Assembly (NCBI GenBank): GCA_029777335.1
Contig: JAKOSN010000121.1
Coordinates: 1 to 64,000, forward strand
Source of the DNA: Planctomycetota bacterium
GTDB lineage: Bacteria; Planctomycetota; Planctomycetia; Gemmatales; Gemmataceae
DNA: 64,000 nt
Direction of reading: 5' to 3'
A program made the position numbers and the translations under genes. The notes under the pieces are model-generated. The model did no database searches. It had not been told where the DNA came from and was given only the letters and a program-made list of their open reading frames with translations. This document shows, piece by piece, positions 8,437 through 17,519 of the stretch (position 1 is its first letter; every line of letters starts with the position of its first letter).

Positions 8437-11400
8437 ATGCCTTGCCGTCCTCGCCATCTCCTGGTAGCAATCCTGTCTGCGCTTCTGTTCACTGGCTCTG
8501 GGCAGGCTGCCGACTGGCCCCAGTGGCGCCACGATGCTGGACGGACGGCCTGCAGCGCACAACAACTCCCGGCGAAGTTGCATCTGCAATGGCAACGGCA
8601 ACTTCCGGCTCTGAAGCCTGCCTGGCCCGATCAACCTCGGATGCAACTCGATACCGTCTACGAGCCAGTTGTACTCGGAAGCCGGCTCTTTCTTGGGTCT
8701 TCCTGGGATGATAGTGTGCGCGCCTACGATACCCGCACGGGCGCTGAGCTGTGGTGCTTCCTGGCAGAAGGGCCAGTGCGCTATGCCCCGGTGGCCTGGG
8801 AAAACCGGGTCGCGTTTGTCAGTGATGATGGCTATCTGTATTGTCTGGATTCTGCCAACGGCACGCTTCTCTGGAAGGTGCGAGGTGGCCCGTCGGATCG
8901 GAAGATCCTCGGTAACGAGCGTCTGATCTCAACCTGGCCGGCGCGGGGGGCGCCGGTGTTGGCGGACAACACTCTCTATTTTGCCGCCGGCATCTGGCCG
9001 TTCATGGGCATCTTTCTGCATGCTGTCGATGCACGCACCGGCAAGATTCTCTGGACCAACGACGGCGATGGCTCGCTCTTCATCAAGCAACCGCACAATG
9101 CCGAGGCGTTCGCAGGCGTGGCGCCGCAGGGGCCGCTGGTGGTGGCGGGCGATCGGCTGTTGGTCCCGGGCGGACGGTCCGTTCCGGCCTGTTACGATCG
9201 ACGCACCGGGCAGTTGCTCTACTATTTGCTCGCGGAGAATGGCAAGCGAGGCGGCGGATCGCTGGTTTGTGCCGCGGGCGAACTCGTCTTCAATGGGGGG
9301 GACCTCTTTCACCTCGCGACGGGGAAATACCTGGCACCCTCCGGCGAACGGGTCGTGTTTGGCGACGAGGTCTTGCACGTGGCCCGCAACCACGACTGCC
9401 GCGCGTATGATCTGAAAGCGAGCGCCATTGAATTAATCGAGAAAGCGGATCGCAAAGGGGTGAAAAGTATCACCGCGCAGTGGAAGGTGCGCGAAACCGG
9501 CTCGGCCGACATCCCGGGCAACACCACGCTGATCCGCGCAGGGAACCGCCTGTTCGTGGGTGGGGACGGCAAGGTGCAGGCGTTCCACCTTCCCTTGACC
9601 AGGGAACCCGCCGAACCCTCCTGGCAGGCCGAGGTGGACGGCGAGGTAGGGACGTTGATCGCTGCCGATGAGCGCCTCTTCGCGGTCACACGCGTCGGCA
9701 CGATCTATTGCTTCGGCGCCCGGGAAATGCTCGTGCGGAAACACCCTCTGGCGTCGATTCGTCCGGCAGAAGCAGATCGCTGGACCGACAGAGCCAGCGC
9801 CCTCCTGAAGAAAACCGGGGTGCGCGAGGGGTATGCCGTGGTATGGGGAGTGGGGAGCGGGCGTCTCATCGAGGAACTGGTGCAGCAGAGCACGCTGCGT
9901 CTCGTGGTGATCGAGCCAGACACCAGGCGGGCGCACGCCTTTCGCACACGCCTGAGTGGGCTCAACCTCGCCGCGGAGCGGGTCACGGTGGTGTCCGCGG
10001 GGCCACTGGAGGCGTCGTTGCCCCCTTATCTGGCGAGCCAGATGGTGATGGAGGACAGGCCAGCTGAGGGCTGGCGCAAACCGCTCCTGGCGAAGATGTT
10101 TCATGCGCTGCGGCCCTACGGCGGGGTGGCGTGTTTGCCCGTCAAGGCCGAGGAGCGAGCTGCCTTTGCGCGCACCTTGCTGGAATGTGGACTGGAAGGC
10201 GCCCGGGTGCGCACCGAGGGCGAGCACCTTTTGCTCAGCCGCGAGGGGGCCTTGCCAGGGTCCGCCAACTGGACCCACGAGCATGCCGATGCCTCCAACA
10301 CCCGCGTTTCGCGTGATCGCATTGTCAAGGCGCCTCTGGGATTGCTCTGGTTTGGCGGATCGTCCAATGAAGGGATTTTGCCGCGCCACGGCCATGGCCC
10401 GCAGCCTCAGGTGGTCGATGGGCGGTTGATCATCGAAGGCGTCGATTTGCTACGTGCCCAGGACATTTACACCGGGCGCGTGCTCTGGCAGGTTTCGCTG
10501 CCGGGGCTGGGCGTTCTCTACAACAATCTGTCCCATCAGCCTGGTGCCAATGCCGCCGGGAGTAACCTGGTTTCGCTCAGCGACGGTATCTATGTCGTTC
10601 ACGGCAAACATTGCCTGCGGCTCGATCCGGCCACCGGGGCACGGCTGAATACCTTTTCCTTGCCCGGCAACGAGGGGCCCAATCCTTCGTTGTGGGGGTA
10701 TCTCAATGTGCACGATCGCTATCTGATCGGCGGGGGCGATCCGCTCTTCGATCCCAAGAAGGCGAAGGAGTTGCTGGAGAAACAGAAGGACAACGGCGAC
10801 GACAAGGATCCTGCCGATACCAAGACAGGGGCGGTCGAGAAATTGCTCAGCAAGAAGTCTGCCCTGGAGAACGATAACTTCTCGTCGAGCAAGAAACTGG
10901 TGGCGATGGATCGCCACACGGGGAAGGTCCTGTGGTCGGTGGAGGCACGCTGTGGCTTTCGGCACAATGCGATCTGCATCGGCGGGGGACGGATCTACTG
11001 CATTGATCGCCTCTCGGGGCTGCAATTGAGCCGACTGAAACGGCGCGGCGAGGAACCCCCGTTCAAGCCGCGTCTGGTCGCCTATGAGCTGCGCTCGGGG
11101 AAGGAAGTCTGGAGCACCGAACACGAGGTCTTTGGCACCTGGCTGAGCTATTCGCAGGAGCGGGATCTGCTCGTCGAATCGGGGCGGGTGGCCCGGGATA
11201 CCCTGACCGATGAACCCAAGGGGATGCGCACCTATCGAGGGAGCAACGGGGCGGTCCTCTGGTTCGAGAGCAAGCACGCGGGGCCCGCGATGATTCACGG
11301 CGATACCATTCTCATGGCCGGGAGCGCCTGTGATTTGCTCACGGGCAAGATCAGAACCAGGCAGGATCCGTTGAGTGGCGAAGAGGTGAACTGGACCTGG

Positions 11401-12207
11401 ACGCGCGGCTATGGCTGTAACACCCCGGCCGCGTCCGAACATTTGCTCACCTTCCGCTCGGGGGCGGCGGGGTTCTTCGACCTGTGCAACGATGGCGGAA
11501 CGGCGAATCTGGGAGGATTCCGCTCCAGCTGCACCAACAACCTGATCGTTGCGGGCGGGGTGCTCACCGCGCCGGATTATACACGCACCTGCACCTGCAA
11601 CTATCAGAATCAAACCTCGGTCGGGCTGATTCACATGCCCGAGGCCGAGTTGTGGACCTATTTCGGCACCAGCGACCGCAAGCGACCGATTCGTCATCTG
11701 GGGATCAACCTGGGAGCACCTGGCGATCGCAAGGACGAGCGCGGGACCCTGTGGCTGGAGTTTCCGAGTACGGGAGGCTCTTCGCCGCGGGTCACCATCA
11801 AAACCACACCCGACAAACCCACCGTGGTGCGCCATCATCAGACCCAGGTCCAGGCGGGGGAGCGGTCCTGGGTAGCGTCGTCGGCAGCGACCGGCCTCAC
11901 CACATTGACCGTCGCTTTGGCCGATCGGAACGCTGCGCCACGCACCTACACGATTCGATTGCACTTTGCCGAACTGGAAGAGGTGGCGCGCGGGGAGCGA
12001 ATCTTCAGTGTGATGGTGCAGGGGAAGACGGTGCTTGACCGGATTGATGTGGTCAAGGAAGCAGGCGGCCGGAACCGCGGGCTGGTTCGTGAGTTTAAAG
12101 GTGTGACAGTGAGCGACGAATTGACCGTGAAACTGACGCCCTGTGCCGATGCTCGTTTGAAGAAGAGTATTCTGAGCGGAATCGAGATTCTCGCCGAAGG
12201 GTGGTAA
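8437..12207 (+). CDS. Secreted PQQ-like beta-propeller protein with methyltransferase-like insert and malectin-like C-terminus
   Basis: 1256 residues with signal peptide (ending about GSGQAADWPQWRHD). PQQ-like propeller blades are visible as TGAELWCF, NGTLLWKV, TGKILWTN, TGQLLYYL in the first about 420 residues, then TGRVLWQV, TGKVLWSV and SGKEVWST after about residue 680. Between the propeller halves, about 455-620, is a Rossmann-like block (VVWGVGSGRLIEELVQQ... LVVIEPD) resembling a SAM-dependent methyltransferase. A Lys/Asp-rich insert occupies about 773-815. The last about 100 residues (YTIRLHFAELEEV... FSVMVQGKTVLD) match malectin-like carbohydrate-binding domains. Likely periplasmic or surface. 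Whether it binds a quinone cofactor cannot be read from sequence; many such propellers are structural. Confidence 0.8.
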   Translation: MPCRPRHLLVAILSALLFTGSGQAADWPQWRHDAGRTACSAQQLPAKLHLQWQRQLPALKPAWPDQPRMQLDTVYEPVVLGSRLFLGSSWDDSVRAYDTRTGAELWCFLAEGPVRYAPVAWENRVAFVSDDGYLYCLDSANGTLLWKVRGGPSDRKILGNERLISTWPARGAPVLADNTLYFAAGIWPFMGIFLHAVDARTGKILWTNDGDGSLFIKQPHNAEAFAGVAPQGPLVVAGDRLLVPGGRSVPACYDRRTGQLLYYLLAENGKRGGGSLVCAAGELVFNGGDLFHLATGKYLAPSGERVVFGDEVLHVARNHDCRAYDLKASAIELIEKADRKGVKSITAQWKVRETGSADIPGNTTLIRAGNRLFVGGDGKVQAFHLPLTREPAEPSWQAEVDGEVGTLIAADERLFAVTRVGTIYCFGAREMLVRKHPLASIRPAEADRWTDRASALLKKTGVREGYAVVWGVGSGRLIEELVQQSTLRLVVIEPDTRRAHAFRTRLSGLNLAAERVTVVSAGPLEASLPPYLASQMVMEDRPAEGWRKPLLAKMFHALRPYGGVACLPVKAEERAAFARTLLECGLEGARVRTEGEHLLLSREGALPGSANWTHEHADASNTRVSRDRIVKAPLGLLWFGGSSNEGILPRHGHGPQPQVVDGRLIIEGVDLLRAQDIYTGRVLWQVSLPGLGVLYNNLSHQPGANAAGSNLVSLSDGIYVVHGKHCLRLDPATGARLNTFSLPGNEGPNPSLWGYLNVHDRYLIGGGDPLFDPKKAKELLEKQKDNGDDKDPADTKTGAVEKLLSKKSALENDNFSSSKKLVAMDRHTGKVLWSVEARCGFRHNAICIGGGRIYCIDRLSGLQLSRLKRRGEEPPFKPRLVAYELRSGKEVWSTEHEVFGTWLSYSQERDLLVESGRVARDTLTDEPKGMRTYRGSNGAVLWFESKHAGPAMIHGDTILMAGSACDLLTGKIRTRQDPLSGEEVNWTWTRGYGCNTPAASEHLLTFRSGAAGFFDLCNDGGTANLGGFRSSCTNNLIVAGGVLTAPDYTRTCTCNYQNQTSVGLIHMPEAELWTYFGTSDRKRPIRHLGINLGAPGDRKDERGTLWLEFPSTGGSSPRVTIKTTPDKPTVVRHHQTQVQAGERSWVASSAATGLTTLTVALADRNAAPRTYTIRLHFAELEEVARGERIFSVMVQGKTVLDRIDVVKEAGGRNRGLVREFKGVTVSDELTVKLTPCADARLKKSILSGIEILAEGW

Positions 12208-12212
12208 GCGTG

Positions 12213-13298
12213 ATGCGGTGGCGCGGGATGGTTCTTCTTGCGGTGGCGCTTCTGGGGATGCCTCCGCATGCGCCGGCGTGTAATGTCCCGGTCTTCCGCT
12301 ACGCGCTGGAACGCTGGGCTCCCGATCCCTTTGAAGTCCTCGTGGTCCACCGCGGACCGCTCGATGCCAGTCAGCGCGCCCTGGTGACTCGCTTGCAGGA
12401 GGCACGTGAGGATCTGACCGCGCCGGTGAATCTCGTGCTGGAGCGCGTGGACCTGGCCGCGGAACCAGATCCCCAGCGGGTGGCGCTCTACGAGGCGGAG
12501 GGGGCGCCGCCCTTGCCCTGTGTGCTGGTGCGCTACCCGCGCGCCTCTCGGATCGAGACCACGCTCTGGTCCGGCGCGCTAACGGCGACCAATCTCGATC
12601 GGCTACTCGATTCCCCCGTTCGCCGCGAACTGGTGCGCCGGCTGTTGAACGGAGACACCGCTGTCTGGCTCCTGGTCGAAAGCGGCGACCCCATGCAGGA
12701 CGAACCGGCCGCCGCACTGCTGCACACCGAGCTGGAGCGCTTGCCGACCCGCCTCAAACTCCCTCAACTGACCGACGATGCCGACGATGAGCTGCGCCGC
12801 AGCGATATCCCCTATCGCCTTGGCTTTTCCCTGATCCGCGTGGCGCGGAACGATCCCGCCGAAACCCTCCTGGTGGCGTCGCTGGTGCACAGTGAAGAGG
12901 ATTTACCGGATCTGAAAAAGCCGATGGTGTTTCCCGTCTTTGGCCGGGGGCGTGTCCTGAATGGGCTGATCGGGGCGGGGATCACCGCGAACAACATTGA
13001 GAAGACGGCGGGGACGCTGATCGCGGCCTGTTCGTGCGATCTGAAGGCCCTTCACCCCGGCTTTGAGCTGTTGCTGGTGGCCGACTGGCAGGGCCCACAG
13101 CAGGTCAGCAGCGAGGGGGAGAGCATTCCCATCCCGCAGCGTAAACCGGAGGCGGTCGCGCTGGTCCGTGGCGCTCAGCCGGAAGAACCGAGTCCCCGGT
13201 CCTTCTCGCCGATGGTGCTGATCCTTGCGGGGGGGCTGGTGCTTGTGACGGGGGGATGGACCTGGCATCTCTCGCGACGTTCGCGCCGCTCCCCATAA
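12213..13298 (+). CDS. Exported protein with C-terminal membrane anchor, unknown function
   Basis: 361 residues. ATG 12213 lies 5 bases after the propeller gene's stop; GTG 12201 would overlap that gene and is less likely. A signal peptide (MRWRGMVLLAVALLGMPPHAPAC) is followed by a mixed alpha/beta region starting NVPVFRYALERW, and one transmembrane helix near the C-terminus (MVLILAGGLVLVTGGWTW) with a short basic tail. The topology is therefore a large extracytoplasmic domain anchored in the membrane. Tight spacing to the propeller gene and to the binding-protein gene downstream (39 bases) suggests one operon. No catalytic motif recognised. Confidence 0.75.
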   Translation: MRWRGMVLLAVALLGMPPHAPACNVPVFRYALERWAPDPFEVLVVHRGPLDASQRALVTRLQEAREDLTAPVNLVLERVDLAAEPDPQRVALYEAEGAPPLPCVLVRYPRASRIETTLWSGALTATNLDRLLDSPVRRELVRRLLNGDTAVWLLVESGDPMQDEPAAALLHTELERLPTRLKLPQLTDDADDELRRSDIPYRLGFSLIRVARNDPAETLLVASLVHSEEDLPDLKKPMVFPVFGRGRVLNGLIGAGITANNIEKTAGTLIAACSCDLKALHPGFELLLVADWQGPQQVSSEGESIPIPQRKPEAVALVRGAQPEEPSPRSFSPMVLILAGGLVLVTGGWTWHLSRRSRRSP

Positions 13299-13337
13299 GC
13301 CATTGCGCTCGCCTGCGCCTTGCTGGAGGTCCCTGGC

Positions 13338-14855
13338 ATGCACCGTTCGCCGCGCCGCGCTGGCCAGACCAATGCCGCCTGGCTTGCCTTTCTGGGCTCG
13401 ATTGTCCTTTTCGTGCTCCTTGGCGCCTATCTGCTCTGGGATCCCTCGCGCAGCGACCTGGATAGTAAGGGAGGCTCGCTCCTCGTCTACTGTGCCGCCG
13501 GTCTCAAGGTGCCGGTGGAAAAGACCGCCCAGGACTATGAGAAGGAATACGGCGTTCGGGTGCAATTGCAATATGGCGGATCGGAAACGTTGTTGACCAA
13601 TCTCGCCCTGAGCCGTCGTGGCGACCTGTACATCCCTGCCGATACCAGCTATCTGGAACAGGCACGGGGCAAGAGCCTGATCGACGAGACTCTGGAGATT
13701 GGCCAGATGTCGCCGGTGATCGCGGTGCAGAAGGGGAACCCCAGGAAGATTGCCACGCTGGACGACCTGCTGCGCCCCGAGGTGCGTCTGGCCCAGGCCA
13801 ACCCCGACGCTGCTGCCATCGGCAAACTCACCCGTGCGACGCTGGAGAAGAGCAAGCAGTGGGAGGCGGTCAAGCAGCACACCCATGTTTTCAAGGGCAC
13901 GGTGACGGATGTCGCCAACGACGTCAAGGTGGGCACCGTCGATGCCGGGATTGTCTGGGATGTCACGGTGCGCCAGTATCCTGAACTGGAGGCGGTCGTG
14001 ATTCCGCAGTTACGGGGAGTGCGCAGCCAGATTGCCTTGGGAGTGCTGCGCAGCACGGCGCAACCGTCCGCCGCCCTGCGTTTTGCCCGTTATCTGACGG
14101 CGCGCGATCGCGGGTTGAAGCAGTTTACTCAGGCGGGCTTCCCGGTGATCGAGGGCGATGCCTGGGCGGAGAAGCCACAGTTGCATCTGCTGGCCGGCTC
14201 AATGCTGCGCCCCGCGCTTCAGGACACCCTGCGGGCCTTCGAGGCGCGCGAAGGCATTCCCCCGATCAAAACGATTTACAATGGCTGCGGGATTCTGGTG
14301 GCGCAGATGAAAGCTGGCGAGCATCCGGACGCCTATTTTGCCTGCGACCGCTCCTTCATGACCCAGGTTCACGATCTCTTTCTGGATGAAAACGTTATCT
14401 CGAGCAATCAGCTGGTGATACTTGTGCTCAAGGGCAATCCGCACAAGATTCGTTCACTGCAAGATCTGGCCAAACCGGGGCTGCGTGTTGGCGTGGGGCA
14501 TGAACAGCAGTGTGCCATGGGGGCGCTCACTCAGGAAACGTTGAAGCAGAGCGGCTTGCAGGACCGGGTGATGGACAATGTCAAGGTGCGCGTTCCCACC
14601 GGCGATATGCTCGTCAACCAGTTGCGCGTCCGATCGCTCGACGCGGTGATTGCCTACATCAGCAACGGGACGGTCGCCGCCGACGAACTGGAAGCGATCC
14701 GTATCGACATCCCGTGTGCTGTCGCGCAGCAGCCCTTCGCCATCGGCAAGGAGTCGCAGCACAGGCATTTAACCGAGCGCTTGCTGACGGCCATTCGCTC
14801 GCGGGAGTCACGCGAACGGTTTGAATCTGCCGGCTTCAAGTGGAAAGCGCAATGA
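13338..14855 (+). CDS. Substrate-binding protein of an oxyanion (molybdate/tungstate-type) ABC transporter, tandem duplicated
   Basis: 505 residues, about twice the family norm of about 250. ATG 13338 follows a GGAGG site. An N-terminal hydrophobic segment (LAFLGSIVLFVLLGAYLLW) serves as anchor. Two ModA-like domains follow: about 45-275 (LLVYCAAGLKVPVEK, QYGGSETLLTNL) and about 285-505 (LHLLAGSMLRPALQD, IYNGCGILVAQM). Both begin with the same strand-helix-strand pattern and contain the D-x-Y-x-x-x-D strand (GDLYIPADTS; DAYFACDRS). Fusion rather than misannotation is certain because the frame is uninterrupted. It delivers anion to the permease and ATPase encoded next. Molybdate or tungstate is inferred from the family and from the MoaD/E1-like genes downstream. 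Confidence 0.85.
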   Translation: MHRSPRRAGQTNAAWLAFLGSIVLFVLLGAYLLWDPSRSDLDSKGGSLLVYCAAGLKVPVEKTAQDYEKEYGVRVQLQYGGSETLLTNLALSRRGDLYIPADTSYLEQARGKSLIDETLEIGQMSPVIAVQKGNPRKIATLDDLLRPEVRLAQANPDAAAIGKLTRATLEKSKQWEAVKQHTHVFKGTVTDVANDVKVGTVDAGIVWDVTVRQYPELEAVVIPQLRGVRSQIALGVLRSTAQPSAALRFARYLTARDRGLKQFTQAGFPVIEGDAWAEKPQLHLLAGSMLRPALQDTLRAFEAREGIPPIKTIYNGCGILVAQMKAGEHPDAYFACDRSFMTQVHDLFLDENVISSNQLVILVLKGNPHKIRSLQDLAKPGLRVGVGHEQQCAMGALTQETLKQSGLQDRVMDNVKVRVPTGDMLVNQLRVRSLDAVIAYISNGTVAADELEAIRIDIPCAVAQQPFAIGKESQHRHLTERLLTAIRSRESRERFESAGFKWKAQ

Positions 14856-15685
14856 ACCAGGAACCTGGAAGTGCGCTCGCCCCCCCGCGCGCTCGATCCG
14901 ATGTCCCCTTCTATCTGGCGCTCGGAGTGCTGAGTGGCCTGTACCTTGTACTCATTCTGGCGATGCTGGTGGCGGACGCCTGTTTCACCACTCCGGATCA
15001 CCTTCTGCAGGCGTTGCGCAGTCGCGAGATTCAGTACGCCATCCGTCTTAGCCTGATTTCGTGTACACTGACAACGATTCTGTCACTGTGGGTGGCAGTT
15101 CCGCTGGGCTATCTCCTCTCGCGGTTCCCCTTTCGCGGGCGAAGTCTGATCGACGCCATCCTCGATATTCCCATTGTGCTCCCTCCGCTGGTAATTGGCC
15201 TCAGTCTGCTGATCCTGTTCCAAACGCCGCCCGGGCGATGGGTGCAACAGTTTGTGCCGATCACCTATGCGGTGCCCAGCGTCATCCTGGCGCAATTCTC
15301 GGTATCGGCGGCGTTCGCGGTGCGCACCATGCGCGCGGCCTTTGATGAGATCTCGTTGCGGCATGAACAGGTCGCCCTGACACTCGGGTGCAGCCGCAGT
15401 CAGGCGTTCTGGCTCGTGGTGTTGCCCCAGGCGCGGCGCGGGTTGATCACGGCGGCCACCCTGGCCTGGGCGCGGGCGCTCGGAGAATTTGGGCCCATTC
15501 TGATCTTCGCCGGCGCCACGCGCATGTATACCGAGGTGCTGCCGACGTCGGTCTTTCTCGAACTGAGCATCGGCAACATTGAGGGAGCGGTCGCCGTTTC
15601 CCTGCTGATGGTGGCGGCTGCGCTGGTTGTGCTGCTTATCGTGCGAGTGTATGGTAATGACACGGCCTCGTTGCGGCGGCTCTGA
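14852..15685 (+). CDS. ABC transporter permease, ModB/TupB type
   Basis: 277 residues, multi-pass inner-membrane protein. ATG 14852 overlaps the previous stop as ATGA. The N-terminal helix FYLALGVLSGLYLVLILAML is followed by the binding-protein-dependent permease domain (about residues 60-265) with about five further helices. The EAA-type coupling loop is seen as VALTLGCSRSQAFWLVVLPQARRGL, with the conserved Gly. The downstream stretch ALGEFGPILIFAG is characteristic of sulfate/molybdate/tungstate permeases. It forms the pore for the preceding binding protein and the following ATPase. Confidence 0.9.
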   Translation: MNQEPGSALAPPRARSDVPFYLALGVLSGLYLVLILAMLVADACFTTPDHLLQALRSREIQYAIRLSLISCTLTTILSLWVAVPLGYLLSRFPFRGRSLIDAILDIPIVLPPLVIGLSLLILFQTPPGRWVQQFVPITYAVPSVILAQFSVSAAFAVRTMRAAFDEISLRHEQVALTLGCSRSQAFWLVVLPQARRGLITAATLAWARALGEFGPILIFAGATRMYTEVLPTSVFLELSIGNIEGAVAVSLLMVAAALVVLLIVRVYGNDTASLRRL

Positions 15686-15707
15686 AAGCAAGGTGCAGTG
15701 AGCACGC

Positions 15708-16463
15708 ATGATTACTGTCGAGCAGCTCTGTGTGCAAAGTGGTTTATTTCGCCTCGACAATGTCTCTTTTGAGATTGGCACGGCTCAGTATGCGGTGTTA
15801 ATGGGTAAGACTGGCAGCGGCAAGACCACGTTGCTGGAGGCGCTGTGCGGCTTGAAGGCGATCGTCGCCGGGCGCATCACCCTGCTGGGGCGGGAGGTCA
15901 CCCGCCTGAAAACCCCCGAACGCGATATCGGCTATGTGCCCCAGGATCTGGCGCTCTTTCCGACGATGACGGTGCGCGAACAACTGGGCTTCGCCCTGAT
16001 GATTCGCCGCTGGACGCGAGCCGCCATCGAACGGCGCGTTGGGGAACTGGCCGATTTGCTGGAGCTACGGCCGTTGCTGCCCCGTCGTCCGCAGGGATTG
16101 AGCGGTGGCGAGGCACAACGGGTGGCGCTGGGGCGGGCGCTGGCTTATCAACCGCGCATTCTGCTTCTCGATGAGCCGCTGAGTGCGCTCGATGAATCCA
16201 CGCGTGCGGGGATGTATGAACTGTTGCGTCGGGTGCAGCACGAAACCGGGGTGACCACCCTGCACGTGACGCACAGCCTGACCGAGGCGCGGGTGCTCGC
16301 CGATGTCTTGCTGGTGCTCGAGCAGGGGACGGTACGGAGGCAGGCCTTGCCGAGCGATCTCGACCAGGCCGAGCGTCCCCAGTCGGGCTCGGCTGCCTTC
16401 GTTGGCGCCCCGACGGATGCGCGGTCTGCCCCGGGGCGATCGGTGCCGAGGAATGCGTTATGA
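15708..16463 (+). CDS. ABC transporter ATP-binding protein, ModC type
   Basis: 251 residues. Walker A is GKTGSGKT (about 33-40), Q-loop VPQDLALFPTMTV, signature LSGGEAQR, Walker B ILLLDEPLSALD, and H-loop THSLTEA; all catalytic elements are present. The C-terminal TOBE domain found in many ModC proteins is missing: after the ATPase domain only about 40 Ser/Ala/Arg-rich residues remain. The start ATG lies 22 bases after the permease stop and the stop overlaps the next gene as ATGATG. It energises the transporter encoded upstream. Confidence 0.92.
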   Translation: MITVEQLCVQSGLFRLDNVSFEIGTAQYAVLMGKTGSGKTTLLEALCGLKAIVAGRITLLGREVTRLKTPERDIGYVPQDLALFPTMTVREQLGFALMIRRWTRAAIERRVGELADLLELRPLLPRRPQGLSGGEAQRVALGRALAYQPRILLLDEPLSALDESTRAGMYELLRRVQHETGVTTLHVTHSLTEARVLADVLLVLEQGTVRRQALPSDLDQAERPQSGSAAFVGAPTDARSAPGRSVPRNAL

Positions 16464-16765
16464 TGGTTGTGGTTCGTTACATGGCCCAGTTGCGGTTGGC
16501 GGTTGGGACAGGGAGTGAATCGGTCACGCTTCCGGAAGGGGCCGTTCTGCCTGACTTATTGCGTCAACTGGGGCGGGCGCATCCCGGGTTGTTGCCGCGC
16601 CTCCTGTTCGATGCTCGCGGGGAGTTACAACCTTCCCTGCTGGTGTTCGTCGGTGACAGTCAGGTGTCACCAAGTGAGCCACGTCCGCTGCGTGAGGGCG
16701 AGGTTATCACCCTGCTGACTCCCATTGCAGGAGGGGGCCATGGAGCCGTTACCCCCGCTCACTGA
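16460..16765 (+). CDS. MoaD/ThiS-family small sulfur-carrier-like protein with C-terminal extension
   Basis: 101 residues with ubiquitin-like fold signature: an initial beta strand (VVVRYMAQLRLAV), LPEGAVLPDLLRQLG helix, and a C-terminal PLREGEVITLLTPIAGG. In working MoaD or ThiS carriers the di-Gly is the last thing in the protein; here GGG is followed by eight to nine more residues ending AVTPAH. The extension overlaps the start of the E1-like gene, whose ribosome site (AGGAGGGG) is encoded within the IAGGG codons. Either the tail is removed by a protease before adenylation or this protein does not act as a classical carrier. The gene starts at ATG 16460, overlapping the ATPase stop. Confidence 0.75.
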   Translation: MMVVVRYMAQLRLAVGTGSESVTLPEGAVLPDLLRQLGRAHPGLLPRLLFDARGELQPSLLVFVGDSQVSPSEPRPLREGEVITLLTPIAGGGHGAVTPAH

Positions 16766-17519
16766 GGAGGAGCGTGAGCGCTCGCGCTGGCAACTGTCGG
16801 TGGAGGGGTTTGGCGAGGAGGGGCAACGGCGGCTCCGGGGCGCCTCGGTGCTGATCTCGCGCTGTGGCGGCGTCGGGAGCCTGGTGGCCTATGAACTGGC
16901 CGCCGCCGGCATTGGTCGCCTGGTGCTGGCGCATGGCGGGAATTTGCGCTTGAACGATCTGAACCGTCAGCTTTTGATGAGTCATGATGGGATTGGTCGC
17001 TCGCGCGTGCAGCAGGCGGCCGAGCGCTTGCGCGCCTTCAATCCCACGCTGACCCTGGAAACGATCGACAGCAACATCACCGAGGAGAATGTCGCCGACC
17101 TGGTTGGCCGCGTCGATCTGGTGGTGGATTGCGCGCCGTTGTTCAAGGAACGGCTCCTGATGAATCGCGAGGCGGTCCAGCAGCGCAAACCACTCGTCGA
17201 TTGTGCCATGTTTGAACTGGAGGCGCAACTGACCACGATTCTCCCGGGGCGGACGCCCTGTCTGGCCTGTCTCTATCCACTGCCGCCGGTCGTGTGGCAA
17301 CGCGAATTCCCTGTCTTTGGGGCCGTCGCGGGGATGATCGGGTGCATGGCGGCGATGGAGGCGATCAAACTCCTGAGCGGACTGGGCAATCCGCTCCTGG
17401 GGAGCTTGCTGCTCTGTGATCTGCGCATCATGACCTTTCAGCGGGTGACTGTTCATCGTCGCCGCGACTGCCCGGTCTGTCAAACGCTGTGGCAGAAGGA
17501 GGCGGGCACCTCCTCGTAA
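16740..17519 (+). CDS. E1-like adenylyltransferase of the ThiF/MoeB/HesA family
   Basis: 259 residues from ATG 16740, which follows AGGAGGGG. Rossmann fold with SRCGGVGSLVAYELAAAGIG binding ATP, and LNDLNRQLL keeping the conserved Arg of the adenylation site. The acidic residues usually found just before that motif are replaced (LAHGGN), and the DCTDN-type motif reads VDCAPLFKE, so one expected Mg-binding Asp is absent. Two CxxC pairs (PCLACLYP, DCPVCQ) form the zinc site. By family role it should activate the C-terminus of the adjacent MoaD-like protein. Its last 40 bases overlap the convergent P450 gene. Confidence 0.82.
   Translation: MEPLPPLTEEERERSRWQLSVEGFGEEGQRRLRGASVLISRCGGVGSLVAYELAAAGIGRLVLAHGGNLRLNDLNRQLLMSHDGIGRSRVQQAAERLRAFNPTLTLETIDSNITEENVADLVGRVDLVVDCAPLFKERLLMNREAVQQRKPLVDCAMFELEAQLTTILPGRTPCLACLYPLPPVVWQREFPVFGAVAGMIGCMAAMEAIKLLSGLGNPLLGSLLLCDLRIMTFQRVTVHRRRDCPVCQTLWQKEAGTSS

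Noticed and set aside
10450-12717. A 755-codon minus-strand frame across the propeller gene
   Set aside because: Antisense to a gene with clear propeller motifs; low-complexity Arg/Pro content.
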